From DAMCZI01 sp032095175 (GTDB taxonomy: Bacteria; Bacillota; Clostridia; Clostridiales; Caloramatoraceae): a DNA stretch of 64,000 nucleotides. The notes under the pieces are model-generated. The model was not told where the DNA came from and did no database searches. It saw nothing but the letters and a program-made list of their open reading frames with translations. The position numbers and the translations under genes are program-made. Positions 24,670 to 33,381 of this stretch are shown here, in pieces (the first letter of the stretch is position 1; every line of letters begins with the position of its first letter). The stretch covers positions 4,174 through 68,173 of the forward strand of contig DAMCZI010000028.1 of assembly GCA_032095175.1 (NCBI GenBank), in the 5' to 3' direction.

Positions 24670-25536
24670 CTAAAACTTCTCCAAATATTTTGTTATAAGA
24701 ACTTCTAACTCATTCATTTCAATATTAGCCAGTTCTTTAGTGGAATAATTGCCGCTTATGTTTTTAATAAACTCACAGCCTAGATAATATCCCACATCAC
24801 TATGTTCTTTAAAATCAACCCAGCTTCCATAAAAACATTGTGTGCTTATACCATTTTTCATTCTATGCAGATATTCCCTACATATTTCATCATGATTATC
24901 CTGACACCATTTTAACCAACAATTGTTATCTTGGTGGTAAAATCCATCCTTATATAACACTTGTTCATATCTCTGAGCAAAGCCCTCTGTATATAATTGC
25001 CATATACTTTCTTCTCTTTCTGTATTGAACTGTATGTCTAGATTTTGATTTCTAAGTATACTGTGAGCCACATGGCTTAATTCATGATATATAAGACCAA
25101 TCATTAGTTTTTCTTCATGCCAATTAAGCTCCGCTACCTTCTCTGCCCCTATCAGTACAGCTGGATGTGAATTTATTTCAGTTGCCCATCCTGCACCATT
25201 ACACAAACCTATATAAAAATATATGTAGACCTCCTCATCAATTGAAAAGGTATGCTGAAAATTATTACTCAGACTTTCTATAAGCTTGATGAAATTATCA
25301 TGTGCCGTCTCTATTTTATTAAAGTTTGAAATCAATGCATCAAGTATTATAGGTTTAATATTTATATCAAAATCATATTCTATGGAGTCCTTCAAGCATT
25401 GCTCTTTGATTTCATTATATGGCAAAATGTATTCTTTCCAGCACTCTAATACATCTGCTGTTCCATTAATTAATCTCTTTCTCATCTCAAGAATTTCATT
25501 GAAGGTATCTACAACTTTTAACATACTTCTCACCAT
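24670..25536 (-). CDS. Putative gluzincin metallopeptidase
   Basis: A 288-residue protein of no family I can name firmly. It carries a zinc-binding H151-E-L-S-H155 (YHELSHVAH) and, 29 residues later, E184 in YTEGFAQRYEQ, the spacing and context of gluzincins such as DUF2268-like proteins. There is no signal peptide, so it should be cytoplasmic. The start could be ATG 25536 or the internal ATG at 25524, which follows GGTGAG closely; neither has an ideal ribosome site. It lies in a dense same-strand series of GNAT and antibiotic-modification-like genes. Confidence 0.65.
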   Translation of the reverse strand: MVRSMLKVVDTFNEILEMRKRLINGTADVLECWKEYILPYNEIKEQCLKDSIEYDFDINIKPIILDALISNFNKIETAHDNFIKLIESLSNNFQHTFSIDEEVYIYFYIGLCNGAGWATEINSHPAVLIGAEKVAELNWHEEKLMIGLIYHELSHVAHSILRNQNLDIQFNTEREESIWQLYTEGFAQRYEQVLYKDGFYHQDNNCWLKWCQDNHDEICREYLHRMKNGISTQCFYGSWVDFKEHSDVGYYLGCEFIKNISGNYSTKELANIEMNELEVLITKYLEKF

Positions 25537-25565
25537 CCAGAATTAATAGTTCCATTTATATTTAA

Positions 25566-26063
25566 TCACTTTACCTTCAGTTCAAAATAGTCACTCTTTT
25601 CATCCTCAGAAACCTTAACAAAACCAAGTGAAGTAAATAGATTTCTTGAGCGGTCATTGTATTTATATATTTCTATGGATATTTTACTTAATCCTATTTC
25701 TTTTGCATGTTCAATCAATTTTGAAACAACCTTGCCGCCAATGCCTTTACCCCAATATGCTTCATCTCCAATTACTATTGGTAGGTTCTTCTCTGATAAA
25801 GAAGCATCTCCAATAGGTTTCCATGCATTATTTTCATAGGCTTCTATAAAGTAAACTTCCCCTTGATTGCCTAAGGACTTATACATACATTGTATGTTGT
25901 GAAGATCATAAACCTTATTTGTTACTCCCTCTGAGTAATACATTACTTTTGGGTTGTGATACCATTTAACAGCAACACTCCATTCACTTTCATCAGGCTT
26001 TCTTATTCTTAAATTTTCATCAATTTTTATAATTTCAGGTTGAATTACATTTTCAATTGCCAT
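25566..26063 (-). CDS. GNAT family N-acetyltransferase
   Basis: A 165-residue acetyltransferase, starting after TGGAGGAG. The region GDEAYWGKGIGGKVVSKLIE contains the acetyl-CoA loop (W-G-K-G-I-G), and IEIYKYNDRSRNLFTSLGF is the last conserved GNAT segment. The family resemblance is to the RimJ/RimL or aminoglycoside 6'-type subgroup. It ends 27 bp before the next GNAT-cluster gene, consistent with one transcript from the nucleotidyltransferase gene at 26090-26857 downward. Confidence 0.87.
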   Translation of the reverse strand: MAIENVIQPEIIKIDENLRIRKPDESEWSVAVKWYHNPKVMYYSEGVTNKVYDLHNIQCMYKSLGNQGEVYFIEAYENNAWKPIGDASLSEKNLPIVIGDEAYWGKGIGGKVVSKLIEHAKEIGLSKISIEIYKYNDRSRNLFTSLGFVKVSEDEKSDYFELKVK

Positions 26064-26089
26064 TATTACTCCTCCATATGCGCAGTCAT

Positions 26090-26857
26090 TTATCGATTTA
26101 ATAATAATCTATTCATTGTCAATCTTAATTCCCTGTGAAAGCTGTTCATTTCACCTAATTGCTGCTCTGTTACAGCCTTGTCTTCACAAATCTTTCCATT
26201 AATATAGTTATTAATAAGTTCAAATATCTCTTTATTAACAACTGGTGGATTATTGCGTAGATATGTATCTATAACCTTTAATTTATTAAACTCAAAAATT
26301 CCCTTTTCAATAAGTAAGTATCTTTTCAATAGTATTAATATACTGTTTGAGCAGGCAGTTATTGATAATAACTGTTTAGAATTTATAAATGACTCATCCC
26401 ACCAATCCTCAAAAGCCTTTGCATATTCTATAATTGCATTTCGGTCCGGCATAGGTATTGAGTCAGTGTCAAAATCGCCATATAATAAAAGTCCCTGTGC
26501 CTTAAGATTGATAATTTCTAAAACTAATTCATCGGTTTTATTATATGGTGGATAAAGCTGACTCTTTAAAATTACAATTGATCCAAATCCCTTTGGTATA
26601 TTATATTTATTCTGATATTCATCAGCAATTTTTTCTACTAACATTTTATCCTCTGATACCTTGTTTGTTAGTAAGATTTCCTTACTATCATCTACAATAA
26701 TTAACGTATCAATATCACTTTGCCCTGGTCGATAATATCCTCCTCCAAGGGAGCCAATTGCAAAAACAGCTATCAAAGAATCTCCACCGATTTTTGCAAT
26801 CTCACAAGCAAATTCCTTTGCAATTTCAATAGCCTGTTCCACTGAAATAAAACTCAT
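26090..26857 (-). CDS. Nucleotidyltransferase-domain protein (ANT-like)
   Basis: A 255-residue protein starting after AGGGGGATG. G35-S-L-G-G-G..S-D48-I-D50 is the nucleotidyltransferase active-site motif, and the C-terminal half is helical, as in aminoglycoside adenylyltransferases and kanamycin-type nucleotidyltransferases. The reaction is probably transfer of AMP to a small-molecule hydroxyl group. It is the first gene of the minus-strand series down to 23161 and follows the repeat at 26977-27032. Confidence 0.8.
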   Translation of the reverse strand: MSFISVEQAIEIAKEFACEIAKIGGDSLIAVFAIGSLGGGYYRPGQSDIDTLIIVDDSKEILLTNKVSEDKMLVEKIADEYQNKYNIPKGFGSIVILKSQLYPPYNKTDELVLEIINLKAQGLLLYGDFDTDSIPMPDRNAIIEYAKAFEDWWDESFINSKQLLSITACSNSILILLKRYLLIEKGIFEFNKLKVIDTYLRNNPPVVNKEIFELINNYINGKICEDKAVTEQQLGEMNSFHRELRLTMNRLLLNR

Positions 26858-26976
26858 AGGTCATCCCCCTACTTTTAGCTGCTTTACAGCTAAATATACT
26901 TTTAAATATTAAGTACTATATTAATCTCTCTAAATATTATGAATTAGGTATTGTGCATTAATGAAACAAATAATAT

Positions 26977-27032
26977 GGTTTTACATAAATGCTTATAACC
27001 ATACAATATAGAATCATTTATGCGAAACATAT
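26977..27032 (-). repeat. Short palindromic repeat, copy 2
   Basis: CATTTATGCGAAACATAT at 27015-27032 is the complement of the left arm of the repeat at 5853-5912, with the adjacent ATTCTA also kept. The opposite arm (TTTTACATAAATGC) is degenerate, so only part of the stem survives. It lies just after the MFS gene and before the nucleotidyltransferase gene. Confidence 0.6.
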
Positions 27033-27042
27033 AACACCATCA

Positions 27043-28248
27043 TTATAAATTTTCAAGCTTTGGAATACCATATATATTTTTATTAAAACAATAGTATACT
27101 CCTATTATAGTTAAGCAAATACCATATAAAATCATAGTGTTATTAATATGTATATTGGAAACCAACACCCCGCCTATTATAGAACCAATAGGCATTGCTA
27201 GTGTAATAATACTATCCAAGGTAGCGCTTGCTCTTCCTAAAAATTCTCTTGGAATTAATGCCTGAAACATTGAAGCATACATAATATTTATTGCTCCAAA
27301 GAACAGATAGCTTAAGAACAAGAAAATATACACAAGAATAACATTATCGGTTAAGCACATAAAAATCCAAAATACCCCTTCAATAACAGAACCAAAGGCA
27401 ATGAATTTCCCAGGATTAAGCTTTTGCTGAACAAAGTTTACTAATATAGCTCCACAAAAGCTTCCAGCTGCTCTAACACTCATCAAAATTCCATACATTA
27501 ACTCAGAATTGTCAAATTTACGAGCAAAATATGGGAATCCTACTGCATTTATTGAGTGAAACAAATTTATAATAACAAGTGTAACCAACATCATCCTAAA
27601 AGCACTTTCTCCTAAGACTTTAAATCCATCTATCAGCTCACGTTTATACACCTTAAAATTAAATTCCTCAATTTCATCTGATGGCTTATAATTAAATTTA
27701 ACAAATTTCATTATAAGTAAAGGCATAATAAACAACACTAAATTTACTTTGTATAATATATAAATCGTAAACAAGCTTACTAATAATCCTGAAATTCCAT
27801 TAAATAATAAGTCCACAATTTTATATGTAATATCCATTATTGAATTTGCTGTTACAAGTTCCTTGTTCTTCACTAAATTAGGTATCATTGTTTCTTCAAT
27901 TGGATAGGTTATTGAAGATAAAAATGTTGATAATAATATAATAAAAAACAGTAAATAAATATTCATTAGATTTAAATGCAGCAGCAAAACTAAAATTACA
28001 GTTAATATAACCTGTCCAATATTAGCAAAGAGTAAAATCTTCTTTGCATTAAAATGATCAATAAATGGACCAACAATAAAATTGAAGTTTTCTGGCAGTG
28101 TAAAACAGAACACAGCAACTCCTGTTAGTAATGGAGATTTTGATGATACATACCACAAGGTTACTATATAAAACAAGCTATCTGCCATGTTTATTAACAA
28201 TCTTATAATAACTAAAGCTAAAAATGATTTGTTTTTAAATACTGACAT
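27043..28248 (-). CDS. MFS transporter
   Basis: A 401-residue major facilitator protein with about 12 hydrophobic segments, starting after GAGAGGA. Typical loop motifs are present: GPFIDHFNAKKIL between helices 2 and 3, and REFLGRASATLDS between helices 10 and 11, which places it near macrolide-efflux (MefA-like) or enterobactin-exporter-like MFS proteins. The substrate is unknown. It is separated from the upstream ABC operon by a very long hairpin. Confidence 0.88.
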   Translation of the reverse strand: MSVFKNKSFLALVIIRLLINMADSLFYIVTLWYVSSKSPLLTGVAVFCFTLPENFNFIVGPFIDHFNAKKILLFANIGQVILTVILVLLLHLNLMNIYLLFFIILLSTFLSSITYPIEETMIPNLVKNKELVTANSIMDITYKIVDLLFNGISGLLVSLFTIYILYKVNLVLFIMPLLIMKFVKFNYKPSDEIEEFNFKVYKRELIDGFKVLGESAFRMMLVTLVIINLFHSINAVGFPYFARKFDNSELMYGILMSVRAAGSFCGAILVNFVQQKLNPGKFIAFGSVIEGVFWIFMCLTDNVILVYIFLFLSYLFFGAINIMYASMFQALIPREFLGRASATLDSIITLAMPIGSIIGGVLVSNIHINNTMILYGICLTIIGVYYCFNKNIYGIPKLENL

Positions 28249-28280
28249 AGTAAAATCCTCTCTAGATGAGAATATCCAAA

Positions 28281-28369
28281 GGTAACAGGTACTTGAGTTT
28301 TGAGTTGTTTAATGAAAGCATCTGACGATGCTTTTGATTAAATAACTCAAAACTCAAGAGCCTGTCACC
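28281..28369 (-). terminator. Very long hairpin after the NTF2-ABC operon
   Basis: GGTGACAGGCTCTTGAG (minus strand) faces CTCAAGTACCTGTTACC with a further AACTCAAAACTCAA-type pairing and an internal AAGCATC/GATGCTT hairpin. It lies after the stop at 28387. T-richness downstream is low, so termination is uncertain. The outer arms recall the hairpin family at 14895-14947. Confidence 0.55.
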
Positions 28370-28386
28370 TATGACAACCTCACCTT

Positions 28387-30165
28387 TTAAATGAACATTT
28401 GTATTTCCTTTGAAGTTTTCAATAGTTCTGGTAATTTCCCATGAGCTTCAATTGCACCATCCTTCATTAGTATAATATTATCAGCCTGCTCAATAACTTG
28501 TTTTCTGTTTGATACAATTATGCAGGTTGGTTTATTATCACTAAAGAGTCTTGACCAAAGAGCTTTTTCCGTTTCCACATCAAGAGCACTTGAAATATCA
28601 TCAAAAACAAGCAATTGAGCTTTTCTTATAAACATACGTGCCGCTGCAACTCTTTGCAGCTGTCCTCCTGAAAGCTTTACTCCCTTAGGACCGATTACTG
28701 TATCCAAACCAGCTTCAAGCTCATCAATATCTCTTTCTAGTACAGCTGAATTTATTGCTCCCTCTAAATCTGCTGTCTTTTTAGAAATTCCTAGTAAAAT
28801 GTTGTTTTTTACCGTTTCGCTGAACAAATTAGGAATCTGTGATGTATAAGCACTTACAGGTGGAATAAAAAATGTTTGTGGGTTTTCTATTTTATTTCCA
28901 TTCCAATATATCTCACCAGAATCTGCTGGTAAAAGCCCAATTAAAGCTTTAAGAAGAGTACTTTTCCCACAGCCTGTACGACCACAAATTACTGTAACCT
29001 CACCTTTATTCAAAGTAAAGCTTATATTTTTTATTCCTTTATCAAAACCTTCGTAGCAGTAGCTTAACCCTCTTACCTCCAAGGTTTTTAACTCTCTATC
29101 CTTTATATTTATTTCTACTTCATTTGTTTTTTGATGTTTAAAAGCATCCTTTTCCTTAAAATATATAGCTTTATGCTTTACGATTTCATCATCAGTTTTA
29201 CTTCCAGTTAAGCCTATAATTCTTTTTATAGACACACCTGTTTGCTGAAAATGCACAAGGAAGTTTCCTGTTGATTCTATACTATCGGTGACAAAGCCCA
29301 AATAATATACAAACAAAGCAAAATCACCTACACCAAAGCTTCCAGATTTAATAGCATATGCAGCTAACAACAGTACCAATCCTGTTCCTAGATTAACTGC
29401 ATTATTATATATCGAATCTATTAATTGAGATAAAAGACAATCCTTAACCATTAGGCGATGTCTCTTCTTATTTAGCCCTTTTAAATTGTTAATAATGGAT
29501 TTTTTAGAACCTGAAACCTTAATAGCAAGTACAGATTCAAATATTTCTCCAATCGCCCCAGTTACACTTGCAGTTGCTTTTCTTGATTGCTCTCTATTTT
29601 TTTCAACTCTTTTTTCTGATCTTTGAGCCAATACTATAATAGCTGCCAAGGGGGCAAAAACTAAAATTGTCATCTTTATGTTTATCGTCATTAGTATAAC
29701 AATTGCAGCAACTGCACGAGTTATTTGTCCAGTTAACCATGATAACCACCCTACAGATGCTTGAACAATTTCAACATCATCCCTAAAGGAATTAATAGCC
29801 TCCCCAACAGATGTTGGTATTGCCTTTGCACCAGCTTTTTTTAATATGGAGCTCAGCATGTTTCTTCTAAGCAGTGCTGATATGTATAATTCATGTTTCC
29901 CTGAACTTTTAAAGCCTAAATGCAGTATAGATATTTGTATTACAGTTATCATTATTATCAGAAATAACAATCCTATTATCCCTATATTTAATTTTGGTTT
30001 TCCAGCAAGAATATCGAAAAATTCCTTTACTAAAACTCCATATATCAGTGGTATAGCATCCTTTATTATCCAAAGTATAATTACAGCCAAGTACAACCAC
30101 GTCTTATATTTTAATAGCTCAAAGATATAGCAGGAAGTCCTCATTTTATTACCTTTTGCCTCCAT
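28387..30165 (-). CDS. Heterodimeric ABC exporter, subunit with degenerate ATP site (second pair)
   Basis: A 592-residue half-transporter with a signature LSGGQLQRVAAAR, Walker A GRTGCGKST and a Walker B ending FDDISSALD, with Asp in place of the catalytic Glu. The H-loop His is replaced as well (IVSNRK). Its start overlaps the stop of the preceding gene by one base (TAATG), so the two are translationally coupled. It is the counterpart of the gene at 1598-3367 in sequence and position. Substrate unknown; export of a peptide or drug is inferred from the family. Confidence 0.9.
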   Translation of the reverse strand: MEAKGNKMRTSCYIFELLKYKTWLYLAVIILWIIKDAIPLIYGVLVKEFFDILAGKPKLNIGIIGLLFLIIMITVIQISILHLGFKSSGKHELYISALLRRNMLSSILKKAGAKAIPTSVGEAINSFRDDVEIVQASVGWLSWLTGQITRAVAAIVILMTINIKMTILVFAPLAAIIVLAQRSEKRVEKNREQSRKATASVTGAIGEIFESVLAIKVSGSKKSIINNLKGLNKKRHRLMVKDCLLSQLIDSIYNNAVNLGTGLVLLLAAYAIKSGSFGVGDFALFVYYLGFVTDSIESTGNFLVHFQQTGVSIKRIIGLTGSKTDDEIVKHKAIYFKEKDAFKHQKTNEVEINIKDRELKTLEVRGLSYCYEGFDKGIKNISFTLNKGEVTVICGRTGCGKSTLLKALIGLLPADSGEIYWNGNKIENPQTFFIPPVSAYTSQIPNLFSETVKNNILLGISKKTADLEGAINSAVLERDIDELEAGLDTVIGPKGVKLSGGQLQRVAAARMFIRKAQLLVFDDISSALDVETEKALWSRLFSDNKPTCIIVSNRKQVIEQADNIILMKDGAIEAHGKLPELLKTSKEIQMFI

Positions 30166-31910
30166 TATACAAGCACCTCCTCTATACCATGCTGCAATAA
30201 ATTATGATACCTGGACTCTGTATCATTTAAAAGCTTTTCTCTTTCACCAAACTCTACTACATTTCCATTTTCAAGAACAAAAATATCATCTGCTCTATTA
30301 AGTGTCCACAATCTATGAGCAATGATAATGCATGTCCTATCATTAAGCAGTTTGTTTAATGCTCTTTCAACTAACTGCTCAGTTATAGGATCTATTCTTG
30401 AAGTAGCCTCATCAAGTATTATAAGTCTTGGATTCTTAAGAAACACTCTAATAAATGCAAGGAGCTGTGCCTCGCCTGCTGATAAACTCCCATTTCCTCC
30501 TTCAAGCAAAGTATCCAAGCCATTGGGAAGATTATTAAGCCATTCCTTAAGTCCTAAATCTTCTATGATATTTAGGATTGTTTCATCCTTAATATCATCG
30601 TTAAATAGGGTTATGTTATTCCTAACTGTTGCAGTAAAAATCTGTACATTCTGTGTTACATATGCTATGTTTTTTGACAATTCATCAAGAGAGATAGTAT
30701 CTATATTTTTACCATCATATAGGATTTCTCCACTGTTTACATCATAAAGCCTTACAAGAAGACGGGCCAAGGTGGTTTTTCCGCTGCCTGTATGACCTAA
30801 TACTCCAAGTATTCTGCCTGGCTTTAAATCTAAAGAAATATCCTTTAATACACCTACTCCCTCTTCATACTCAAAATTTATATTTTTTATTTTAATATCC
30901 AGTGCCTTTGAGGAAGATAAAGTGTTTTTCCCATCCTTTAGCTTTGATTTAATATCAAATAATTCCTTTACCCTTACAACACTTGCACCTGACATCTGAA
31001 GTTCCTGAAGGTTTACTCTAATCTGTTCGATGGGTCTTCTTAAGGTTTCTGTATAATTAAAAATCAAATATGCAGTTCCAACTGATATTAATCCCTTTTT
31101 CCACAAATATGCTGATACCCCAAAGGCAATAACATTTCCAAGTGCAAATATTATCATGGTCGCTGACCACATGGATGACCATGTCATCTTTGCATCAATA
31201 ATAACCGGAAACATTTTTCTTATTCTTTTATAGAACTCCCTCATTGCATATTTCTTTGCTCCATTAGAAGCAATATCCTCTGTGCTTGAAAGCTGTTCAC
31301 CTAGAAAGCCATAAAACTCTGCATTTACTTCACTTGCTTTTACCCAGCGTCCTTCCGTCCTTGATTTTACAAACCAAAGAAGCCAAATAGAAAATAGAGC
31401 AAATAAGGTTAAACTTACTCCAACCAAAAATCCCTCTCTATAAAGCAGTACAAGTACCCCTATAAGAAGTAAAAGGTTGTTTACCATATTTAAAATGATA
31501 TTTGAGAATAACCCGAACAACTCAGATACGTCCCCATCTACCCTCTCTATAAGTTCACCTGGCTGATGCTCCTTATGAAATGACATATCTAAATCTATAC
31601 AATGCTCTATAAGATCAATTCTCATATCATTAGTAGCTTTCCATGCTACATTTTGTCCTAAATAGGTTGAAGCTATATTAAATAACTGCTGAACAAAGGC
31701 CACACCAATAAATAAAATAGCTGCTAGTATTAAATTTTTAGTTGTACTCCCCTTCGAAGCTTCATCTATGAAGTATCGGGATATTTGCGGATTAATTAAC
31801 TGTAATCCAACAATAGCTGCTAAAACTAATGCAAGAAACAGTACTCTCAGCTTTTGAGTTTTTAAATATTTTAATATAAAGCCAGTATATCCTTTTGAAT
31901 TTAGATTCAT
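30165..31910 (-). CDS. Heterodimeric ABC exporter, catalytically complete subunit (second pair)
   Basis: A 581-residue half-transporter starting MNLNSKGYTGF after GAGGTA. It has Walker A GHTGSGKTT, variant signature LSAGEAQLLAF, Walker B IILDEATSRIDP with the catalytic Glu, and H-loop IIAHRLW. The order and asymmetry match the pair at 1598-5112, so the exporter was duplicated as a unit. In this copy an NTF2-like gene lies 12 bp upstream in the same transcript, behind the shared promoter element at 33139-33199. Confidence 0.9.
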   Translation of the reverse strand: MNLNSKGYTGFILKYLKTQKLRVLFLALVLAAIVGLQLINPQISRYFIDEASKGSTTKNLILAAILFIGVAFVQQLFNIASTYLGQNVAWKATNDMRIDLIEHCIDLDMSFHKEHQPGELIERVDGDVSELFGLFSNIILNMVNNLLLLIGVLVLLYREGFLVGVSLTLFALFSIWLLWFVKSRTEGRWVKASEVNAEFYGFLGEQLSSTEDIASNGAKKYAMREFYKRIRKMFPVIIDAKMTWSSMWSATMIIFALGNVIAFGVSAYLWKKGLISVGTAYLIFNYTETLRRPIEQIRVNLQELQMSGASVVRVKELFDIKSKLKDGKNTLSSSKALDIKIKNINFEYEEGVGVLKDISLDLKPGRILGVLGHTGSGKTTLARLLVRLYDVNSGEILYDGKNIDTISLDELSKNIAYVTQNVQIFTATVRNNITLFNDDIKDETILNIIEDLGLKEWLNNLPNGLDTLLEGGNGSLSAGEAQLLAFIRVFLKNPRLIILDEATSRIDPITEQLVERALNKLLNDRTCIIIAHRLWTLNRADDIFVLENGNVVEFGEREKLLNDTESRYHNLLQHGIEEVLV

Positions 31911-31922
31911 TTATTTATACCT

Positions 31923-33098
31923 CTAAAATTGTCTCTCCTCCGGCATTCCATCAATATAATCGGAAAAATGCATATGAAGAATACGCCATTTATTGTCTTT
32001 CTTTATTAATACACCAGTAAATTTCATAGGAACGTTAAATATTGACCCAAATTCTGCATCATATAATCTTTTGGTTGTTTTCCAAAGCATCAATAGAAGT
32101 TTTTCCTCATTACTTTTATCAGATGTAATTATATAATTATGATATAAATCTCCTAGACTATCATAAATAAGTTGACTTAGGTCGGTATCCCTTTGGAATG
32201 CTTTAGAAAACACCCATGCCATATTACCATTAACTGAAATAAAAGAATTCTCTGCATTCAGGCTAAAATCTCCCCAGTATTTAAAATCACTTTCTAACAA
32301 GTCTTTTGCAGCTCTTTCGCCTTCAAAATTCTCTCCTTCATCTGTTCCAAAGATAAAGGCATCCTTAGTATTCATGAATATGTCTTCTGTTAAAGCCTCT
32401 ACAGAGTTTATATCCCTATCCTTATAGGCTTCCTGGAGTTTTAACAATGTACGCATTATTGCTTTCTTCTCTGAATCATCCTTGGACTTTGCTGGAATAA
32501 TAAAATAGCTTTTATCTATATTATCAGAGCTTATCCAGCTCTCCCATCCATTACATGCACCAAAGGAGATGTTAATATGCTTGAACTTTAAGCTCTCTCC
32601 ATCGTAAATTACCATTCCAGAAAGTCTAAAAGGCCATATATACTCATTACTTTGGCAAGCTTCATAAAATGTTCTTGATATTTCATTAGATAATCTCATT
32701 AGCTCTATTTTTGATACATTATTTTTGTTTAAGTTTTTACTTATTTTATCTATCATTTTCTTGTACATTTTTTGTTTTTCGATAGTCATCGTATTTTTGC
32801 CGCATATTGTTATTACTGCTGAGTTTCCTTCTATAGTAATTTTTGAATTATTTATATCTAATTCTATATTACTTAGGTATTTATCTTCATTTGTCCAATA
32901 TGAAGCAAATACAGTTTTTATTGCAGCTGTTCCAAAATATAAATCACCCTTTCCAGAACCTATAAGACTTGTATCATATTCATCAACAAAAAATTCTTTG
33001 ATGAAGTTATCCAGCTTTTTTATATTCTTTTTGGAGTATTGTTCTTGGAACCTATTCAAAAATAACCTAATATCTTCAACTGAATTTTTATATAGCAT
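31923..33098 (-). CDS. Tandem SnoaL/NTF2-like protein ahead of the ABC exporter
   Basis: A 391-residue protein starting after GGGAGG. It appears to consist of two repeated ~190-residue halves of the NTF2/SnoaL-like type. Each half begins with a helical segment (FQEQYSKKNIKKLDNF; LKLQEAYKDRDINSVEAL), contains an F-G-T motif, and ends in a strand such as KHINISFGACNGW or WRILHMHFSDY. There is no signal peptide. NTF2-like proteins include ligand-binding domains and small enzymes (ketosteroid isomerase, SnoaL cyclase). Here the operon with an exporter suggests binding or modification of the exported molecule, which is inference only. Confidence 0.7.
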   Translation of the reverse strand: MLYKNSVEDIRLFLNRFQEQYSKKNIKKLDNFIKEFFVDEYDTSLIGSGKGDLYFGTAAIKTVFASYWTNEDKYLSNIELDINNSKITIEGNSAVITICGKNTMTIEKQKMYKKMIDKISKNLNKNNVSKIELMRLSNEISRTFYEACQSNEYIWPFRLSGMVIYDGESLKFKHINISFGACNGWESWISSDNIDKSYFIIPAKSKDDSEKKAIMRTLLKLQEAYKDRDINSVEALTEDIFMNTKDAFIFGTDEGENFEGERAAKDLLESDFKYWGDFSLNAENSFISVNGNMAWVFSKAFQRDTDLSQLIYDSLGDLYHNYIITSDKSNEEKLLLMLWKTTKRLYDAEFGSIFNVPMKFTGVLIKKDNKWRILHMHFSDYIDGMPEERQF

Positions 33099-33138
33099 AA
33101 TATTGCCCTCCCGATACCATTATTTTCATACCAATTAT

Positions 33139-33199
33139 ATTATAACTTCAGTATAAAACAATCCAAAGCCCATAAATGGTTAGGTATTAAACTTGAGCC
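33139..33199 (-). promoter_or_regulatory. Shared promoter/operator element, copy 2
   Basis: On the minus strand TTGGAT (33166-33161) and TATAAT (33144-33139) are 16 bp apart, with the start codon ~40 bp downstream. Upstream of the -35 a block containing TAATACCTAACCATTTATGG is shared almost unchanged with 34690-34750 and largely with 12664-12724. Confidence 0.7.
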
Positions 33200-33211
33200 T
33201 GCTGTATTACC

Positions 33212-33311
33212 AGTAGATAAGGGTCAGATAAGGTATCACGAAAACAGTTTTTGAGATCAAAAAGGGGGCGTGCGTGGTAACAGGGAAACCTCCGAAAAAG
33301 TAGACACTCAT
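33212..33311. other. Compositionally odd intergenic stretch
   Basis: This stretch, between the Fes-like gene and the NTF2-ABC promoter, contains a GC-rich core (GGGGGCGTGCGTGG, then ACAGGGAAACCTCCG) unlike the AT-rich surroundings. It has no open reading frame or clear terminator. It may be a small RNA or a scar of a mobile element; I cannot decide. Confidence 0.35.
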
Positions 33312-33381
33312 AAAAAATATGAAATTTTGTAGGTTTTCTGAATTTAAAAATACATCTTCATTAGTTTTTTAATAAAACTTG

